Shown one piece after another: positions 6,666 through 9,251 of a stretch of DNA of 9,251 nucleotides. The notes below the pieces were generated by a model, which saw only the letters and a program-made list of their open reading frames with translations, did no database searches and was not told the origin of the DNA. The stretch comes from Hyphomicrobiales bacterium (GTDB taxonomy: Bacteria; Pseudomonadota; Alphaproteobacteria; Rhizobiales; S144-35). The stretch's first letter is position 1. Each line of letters opens with the position of its first letter. Where the stretch lies: the NCBI GenBank assembly GCA_015494185.1, contig WGBT01000208.1, forward strand, positions 1-9,251. Direction: 5' to 3'. A program made the translations under genes and the position numbers.

Positions 6666-6880
6666 GGGGGCGAAATAGGATCGACGAGGGTGTAAAGAAC
6701 GAGTCTTCGCCCGGCATGGTTCCGCCGTTATCGGGCCATTTCAATAGTTGCCAACGACAACTATGCTGAGGTTCCGATGGCTGCGTAAGCGGTTCATCAA
6801 ACCTGAACGGAAGTCCTTGTCACTAGCATGATCAAGGCGCGGTTCGGAGGGCACCGGGCAACAGAAGCCCTCTACTTCCA
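6666..6880 (+). ncRNA. ssrA: tmRNA coding (mRNA-like) piece
   Basis: The 5' end GGGGGCGAAATAGGATCGAC is the typical tmRNA start with a reduced D arm. A pseudoknot follows: CCCG (6710-6713) with CGGG (6732-6735), and ATGG (6716-6719) with CCAT (6736-6739). The tag-entry context AATAGT then leads into the tag frame. After the tag stop there are hairpin GTTCA/TGAAC (6792-6808) and an enclosing helix GGAAGT/ACTTCC (6809-6814/6874-6879). Inside this are two hairpins: CCTTG/CAAGG (6815-6837) and GAGGGC/GCCCTC (6847-6872). The 3' end just after 6879 is an estimate. Confidence 0.88.
6750..6788 (+). other. ssrA: tmRNA tag reading frame, ANDNYAEVPMAA-stop
   Basis: Twelve codons from GCC at 6750 read ANDNYAEVPMAA, ending with TAA at 6786-6788. 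With the alanine carried by the tmRNA itself the added tag is AANDNYAEVPMAA. The start ANDN and the Ala-Ala end match known tags; the Caulobacter tag begins AANDN and ends in AA. The AA end is what ClpX recognises, and the AANDN part is what SspB-type adaptors bind. Proline in the second half (VPMAA) is unusual in my memory of such tags. Confidence 0.93.
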
Positions 6881-6969
6881 AAGCTTGCCGAGATGTCAGT
6901 CGCACGGGACCGGAAAATGAAAAAGGTGGGTGTCGGGCGTCTGGCATTTATACTATAATTCTACTGTAT

Positions 6970-6982
6970 TCCGCCAGGCGGA
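6970..6982. repeat. 13-bp GC palindrome TCCGCC-A-GGCGGA
   Basis: A perfect 6-bp inverted repeat around one central A lies 11 bases downstream of a TATAAT hexamer and about 225 bases before sspB. The one-base centre favours a protein-binding site over an RNA hairpin. No T tract follows. Confidence 0.35.
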
Positions 6983-6987
6983 GCTGT

Positions 6988-7023
6988 GGCATGAGACGTT
7001 GCGGGGTGTGCTGTTTTCATGCC
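6988..7023 (+). repeat. 7-bp inverted repeat GGCATGA/TCATGCC with 22-base loop
   Basis: GGCATGA (6988-6994) and TCATGCC (7017-7023) are exact complements. The loop is G/T-rich. It could fold in the transcript between ssrA and sspB. No T tract follows, so it is not a classical terminator. Function unknown. Confidence 0.3.
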
Positions 7024-7151
7024 CCAAATCCAAATTACATTATTGCCATATTGATTTGATTGCTGAGATTGCAGCAGCATTTCAATTCTTAAAGAGCATG
7101 GGAAATTCGGAAAAGGGGCGAAAAGGGGTGCCGAAGACGCCTTAGGCGCAC

Positions 7152-7207
7152 CAAGGAATGAGACCCAGGGAATGACAGTCAAGGAACAATCCCCAGGGAA
7201 CGATGCT
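7152..7207 (+). repeat. Four 14-bp repeats CARGGAA ending at the sspB start codon
   Basis: CAAGGAA, CAGGGAA, CAAGGAA and CAGGGAA start at 7152, 7166, 7180 and 7194, exactly 14 bases apart. The fourth unit ends at 7207, and the ATG of sspB begins at 7208. The A/G alternation suggests a 14-bp unit doubled to 28 bp and doubled again; the two 28-bp halves agree at 20 positions. Each unit contains a Shine-Dalgarno-like AAGGA or AGGGA. The last is correctly spaced (eight bases) for the ATG at 7208. The others may act as standby ribosome sites or serve extra starts (ATG at 7158 and 7172). Confidence 0.7.
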
Positions 7208-7819
7208 ATGTCTGAATTTATATCTGACCGGAAAATTCGTTATGACCTGTTAATGCAGGATGCCATGCGCGGCATCATCAAGACTGTTTTGAAATATGTC
7301 GCCGCAAATGGATTGCCGGGAGAGCATCATTTTTTCATTGTCTTTGATACCACCCATCCAGGCGTTCAACTTTCCGAGCGGATACAGGCGCAATATCCCG
7401 ATGAAATGACGATCGTTTTACAGCATCAGTTTTGGGGCTTGCAGGTGCATGATACCGCTTTTGAGGTGCAGCTTTCTTTCAACAACAAGATCGAGCGGCT
7501 CGTTATCCCCTTTACGGCGATCAAGGGGTTTGTGGATCCAAGCGTGACTTATGGTTTTCATATTGGGGGAACCGATGCGCCGAAAAGTGCGGCCCATTTG
7601 AATATGTTGATGCCCCATTCCGATTCCGGTCATGAGTCAAAGCCGGAACCATCAGCTTCAACGGCGGTGACGGCGGAGATTGCGAAAGTCAGGGACAGGC
7701 TGCGTGATAAAGCCAGCATCAAACGGAATGAAGAGGCCGATCAGAAGGCTGAGCCGGTATCGACTGACAAGCCCCAATCTGCCGAAATTGTTGAGCTCGA
7801 CCAGTTCCGGAAGAAATAA
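7208..7819 (+). CDS. sspB: SspB, ClpXP adaptor for SsrA-tagged proteins (alpha type)
   Basis: SspB binds the SsrA tag and tethers tagged proteins to the ClpXP protease in the cytoplasm. The protein has 203 residues. The SspB domain spans about 10-118: IRYDLLMQDAMRG (10-22), GLPGEHHFFIVFDT (35-48), YPDEMTIVLQHQFWGL (63-78), then FEVQLSFNNKIERLVIPFTA (85-104) and GFVDPSV (107-113). A polar, probably disordered linker (about 120-190) leads to EIVELDQFRKK (193-203). That end is a good candidate for the C-terminal ClpX-docking peptide known for SspB. I chose ATG 7208 because AGGGA lies eight bases upstream; an in-frame ATG at 7172 has AGGG only one base away and would add 12 residues. The split tmRNA gene is 328 bases upstream on the same strand, a direct functional partner. 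Confidence 0.93.
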   Translation: MSEFISDRKIRYDLLMQDAMRGIIKTVLKYVAANGLPGEHHFFIVFDTTHPGVQLSERIQAQYPDEMTIVLQHQFWGLQVHDTAFEVQLSFNNKIERLVIPFTAIKGFVDPSVTYGFHIGGTDAPKSAAHLNMLMPHSDSGHESKPEPSASTAVTAEIAKVRDRLRDKASIKRNEEADQKAEPVSTDKPQSAEIVELDQFRKK

Positions 7820-7943
7820 AGAAATAATATTTCGTTCCAGCGCCGGCATCCTAAATCTTCCGATTTTCATATCAGGTTGCTGTTCAGTGCGGCCCGATTG
7901 TGGCTTTCTTACATCTCAAGGCGGGCGGTTGGTTTTTTCTTTC

Positions 7944-7972
7944 TTTAAAATTTATTGATCCGTCCATATAAT
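7944..7972 (+). promoter_or_regulatory. Candidate promoter of the HtrA-like protease gene
   Basis: TTTAAA (7944-7949, four of six -35 bases) and a perfect TATAAT (7967-7972) are 17 bases apart, the preferred spacing. Transcription would start near 7979, giving a leader of about 35 bases before the ATG at 8014. A T-rich run just upstream (7933-7946) might also serve to end sspB transcripts, with a weak GCCCG/CGGGC stem (7892-7926, long loop), but that is doubtful. Confidence 0.5.
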
Positions 7973-8013
7973 TAGTCAGGCGGGGCGTGTTTGTAGTTCA
8001 TAAGAGGTGGGTT

Positions 8014-9180
8014 ATGCGTGGTTGGTTTGCATCGTTATTGGCCAAATCCAATGCCAATACTCACGACAATGATAATGCTCACGGTAATGATAATGAGCAT
8101 GACAACGACAACGAGCCCCTGCCGCAGTCTGAGGAGAGCGAGGAAGAGCAGAAGGCTGCCACGGCCACGGAAGAGCCAGGAAAGGGGCGGCCTTCCCCCC
8201 AAATGGAAGACGATCTGCGCTTGCTCGATGCCTATTCGCGCCGGGTCATGGAGGTGGTGGAAAAAGTTGCCCCTTCGGTGGTTCATATTGAAATTATTGG
8301 CGGAAGAAGGGGGCGGCTTTCATCGGGCATGCCGAAGGGCCAACCGCGCGGCGAGATTGACGGCATGGGCTCGGGGGTCGTTGTCTCGCCAGATGGCCTT
8401 ATTCTTTCCAACAATCATGTCGTTGAGGGGGCGGAGAAGATTTTGCTGGCCTTTGATGATGGCCGGCGCTGTGAAGCTGAGCTTTTAGGCCGTGATCCCG
8501 ATACCGATATTGCGGTTTTGCGCAGCACGTCAATTCGTAATCTGAAAGCCGCCGCTTTAGGCAATTCAAAATTGATCCGCCCCGGCCAGGTGGCGATAGC
8601 GATTGGCAACCCCCTTGGTTTCACGTCTTCGGTCACAGCAGGGGTGATCTCGGCGGTTGGGCGTTCGATCCGGGCGCAAAATGGCCGCTTGATTGAAGAT
8701 GTGTTGCAGACCGATGCGGCTCTCAATCCCGGTAATTCAGGGGGGCCGCTGGTTTCTTCCCATGGTGAGGTGATCGGCATCAATACCGCAATCATCATGG
8801 GGGCGCAAGGAATCTGTTTTTCGGTGGCCAGCAACACGGCTGAATATGTGTTGATGCAAATTCTCAAACATGGTCGGGTGCGCCGGGCGGCTTTGGGCTT
8901 TTTGGGAATGCAGGTCGAGTTCCCCAAACACCTGATCCATAAGTTTCGCCTGCAACAGGCCCATGGTGTGGTGGTGGGCGAGTTGATCCGTGGTGCGCCG
9001 GCAGAACAAGGGGGGCTGCGGCCGGGGGATGTGATTTTATCGATCAATGGCCAGCCGATTGCGGGGATTGACGATCTGCTGCGGGTTCTCGATGCGGATC
9101 AGATTGGCAAATCGGTTGAATTGCAGATTCTCCGCGACGGCCGGCTGAGCAAATTGGCCCTGATCCCAGTTGAACGATAA
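8014..9180 (+). CDS. HtrA/Deg-family trypsin-like serine protease, single PDZ
   Basis: This 388-residue S1C protease has a protease domain (about 70-285) and one PDZ domain (about 295-385). The catalytic triad is visible: His135 in LSNNHVVEG, Asp165 in DPDTDIAVL and Ser242 in NPGNSGGPLV. FLGMQ (296-300) would be the PDZ carboxylate-binding loop, and RPGDVILSINGQPI (336-349) is typical PDZ. The start is ATG 8014, with AGAGG six bases upstream. An in-frame GTG at 7987 would lie only a few bases inside the proposed transcript. With either start I see no signal peptide or membrane helix: GWFASLLA is the only short hydrophobic patch. That is unlike periplasmic DegP/DegQ. Residues 12-65 are low-complexity, first Asn/Asp/His-rich, then Glu-rich and Pro/Gly-rich. 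It may be a cytoplasmic or non-classically exported Deg protease. The gene sits 194 bases after sspB. Confidence 0.9.
   Translation: MRGWFASLLAKSNANTHDNDNAHGNDNEHDNDNEPLPQSEESEEEQKAATATEEPGKGRPSPQMEDDLRLLDAYSRRVMEVVEKVAPSVVHIEIIGGRRGRLSSGMPKGQPRGEIDGMGSGVVVSPDGLILSNNHVVEGAEKILLAFDDGRRCEAELLGRDPDTDIAVLRSTSIRNLKAAALGNSKLIRPGQVAIAIGNPLGFTSSVTAGVISAVGRSIRAQNGRLIEDVLQTDAALNPGNSGGPLVSSHGEVIGINTAIIMGAQGICFSVASNTAEYVLMQILKHGRVRRAALGFLGMQVEFPKHLIHKFRLQQAHGVVVGELIRGAPAEQGGLRPGDVILSINGQPIAGIDDLLRVLDADQIGKSVELQILRDGRLSKLALIPVER
8062..8115 (+). repeat. Three 18-bp in-frame repeats coding H-(D/G)-NDN-(A/E)
   Basis: Units 8062-8079, 8080-8097 and 8098-8115 encode HDNDNA, HGNDNE and HDNDNE, residues 17-34 of the protease. 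Units one and two share most codons (AATGATAAT), while unit three uses AACGACAAC, so the copies have diverged at silent sites. His recurs every sixth residue (17, 23, 29). The segment should be disordered. Confidence 0.85.
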
Positions 9181-9251
9181 GAGGACATCGCAAGCCTCCC
9201 TGGTCATGCTCATATCTTTTCAGCCCAAACCTGTCCTTACTTTCCATGGGG
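9181..9251. other. Right edge, no gene supported
   Basis: After the protease stop I see no terminator hairpin. An ATG at 9206 opens a frame that runs out of the window (MLISFQPKPVLTFHG), but it has no ribosome-binding site and no recognisable motif in 15 codons. It could be the start of the next gene; this cannot be decided here. Confidence 0.3.

Larger units (their letters stand above)
6484..6880 (+). ncRNA. ssrA: tmRNA, circularly permuted two-piece precursor
   Basis: This RNA rescues stalled ribosomes and adds a degradation tag. The gene is permuted: the acceptor (3') part comes first, ends with encoded CCA at 6547-6549, and is followed by a spacer and then the coding (5') part. The two parts fit together. 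Acceptor stem GGGGGCG (6666-6672) pairs with CGCCTCC (6539-6545), giving a G-U third pair, the alanine identity element. Helix P2 is formed by AACG (6698-6701) and GTCTT (6703-6707) against AAGACCGTT (6495-6503). GGGT (6688-6691) pairs with ACCC (6511-6514). A pseudoknot is visible at about 6709-6739. Two-piece tmRNA of this kind is known from Alphaproteobacteria such as Caulobacter. The outer ends are estimates: the 5' end could be 6469-6495, and the 3' end is set by helix GGAAGT/ACTTCC (6809-6814/6874-6879). It precedes sspB on the same strand. Confidence 0.95.
6881..7151 (+). other. Gap between ssrA and the sspB leader repeats
   Basis: No convincing gene lies here; a 71-codon frame (6930-7145) shows no family motif. 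I find no hairpin followed by a T tract, so transcription from ssrA may run into sspB. A TATAAT (6954-6959) could be a -10, but the base 17 upstream (TGTCGG) is no -35. Inverted repeats lie at 6970-6982 and 6988-7023. A 10-bp tandem pair, GAAAAGGGGC and GAAAAGGGGT, is at 7110-7129. A short palindrome CGCCT-T-AGGCG is at 7138-7148. Confidence 0.5.

Noticed and set aside
6484..6880. Integration of a mobile element at the tmRNA gene
   Set aside because: tmRNA genes are common integration sites, but no integrase, duplicated 3' end or foreign cargo is seen on either side.
6930..7145. 71-codon frame between ssrA and sspB
   Set aside because: No ribosome-binding site of note, no recognisable motif, and it runs through inverted and tandem repeats.
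7172..7207. ATG 7172 as the start of sspB
   Set aside because: AGGG lies only one base before it, and the added 12 residues are just translated repeat; ATG 7208 fits the usual SspB N-terminus. Not fully excluded.
7821..7833. GAAATA-A-TATTTC palindrome right after the sspB stop as a terminator
   Set aside because: AT-only stem with one-base centre and no T tract; too weak to terminate.
7987..8013. GTG start giving the protease nine extra residues
   Set aside because: No ribosome-binding site before it and only a few bases inside the proposed transcript; ATG 8014 has AGAGG at good spacing.
8415..9047. 210-codon minus-strand frame opposite the protease
   Set aside because: Antisense to the catalytic and PDZ region of a clear HtrA-family gene.

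Overview
This window reads as alphaproteobacterial chromosome. The strongest marker is a circularly permuted, two-piece tmRNA gene (about 6484-6880) whose tag reads ANDNYAEVPMAA. The SspB at 7208-7819 is of the alphaproteobacterial (SspB-alpha) type, and gene density and codon use are even throughout. I cannot place it below class. I see no insertion sequence, integrase, phage gene or CRISPR array.

Left part, minus strand (3-2153): four tightly overlapping genes of a multisubunit Na+/H+ antiporter (Mrp/Mnh), in transcription order mnhE, mnhF, mnhG and a fused subunit. The fused subunit carries MbhD (DUF4040)-like, MbhE-like and MnhB-like parts in one chain. The joins are ATGA, ATGA and TTGA overlaps, and a strong ribosome-binding sequence sits at the left edge, so the operon continues out of the window (mnhC and mnhD expected). 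A 278-base gap containing a C6/G6 hairpin precedes mnhE.

Centre, minus strand (2432-6248): a DUF2189 membrane protein, a 12-TM MMPL/RND-type exporter of about 790 residues, and a small pterin-4a-carbinolamine-dehydratase-like protein that lacks the catalytic histidines. The gap in front of the DUF2189 gene holds short repeats with about 10-bp spacing.

Right part, plus strand (about 6413-9180): a protein quality-control cluster. The split tmRNA gene (ssrA) is followed by sspB, the adaptor that hands SsrA-tagged proteins to ClpXP. An HtrA/Deg-family serine protease comes next; it has one PDZ domain and no visible export signal. Tagging RNA and adaptor are therefore neighbours, with a third proteolysis gene beside them. 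Four 14-bp repeats of a ribosome-binding-like motif run exactly up to the preferred sspB start codon. The protease gene has its own plausible promoter and an N-terminal Asn/Asp/His repeat encoded by three 18-bp units.

Nothing here is a clearly new system. The points most worth a second look are the ssrA-sspB-protease neighbourhood, the repeat leader of sspB, the apparently cytoplasmic HtrA-like protease and the His-less dehydratase homologue.
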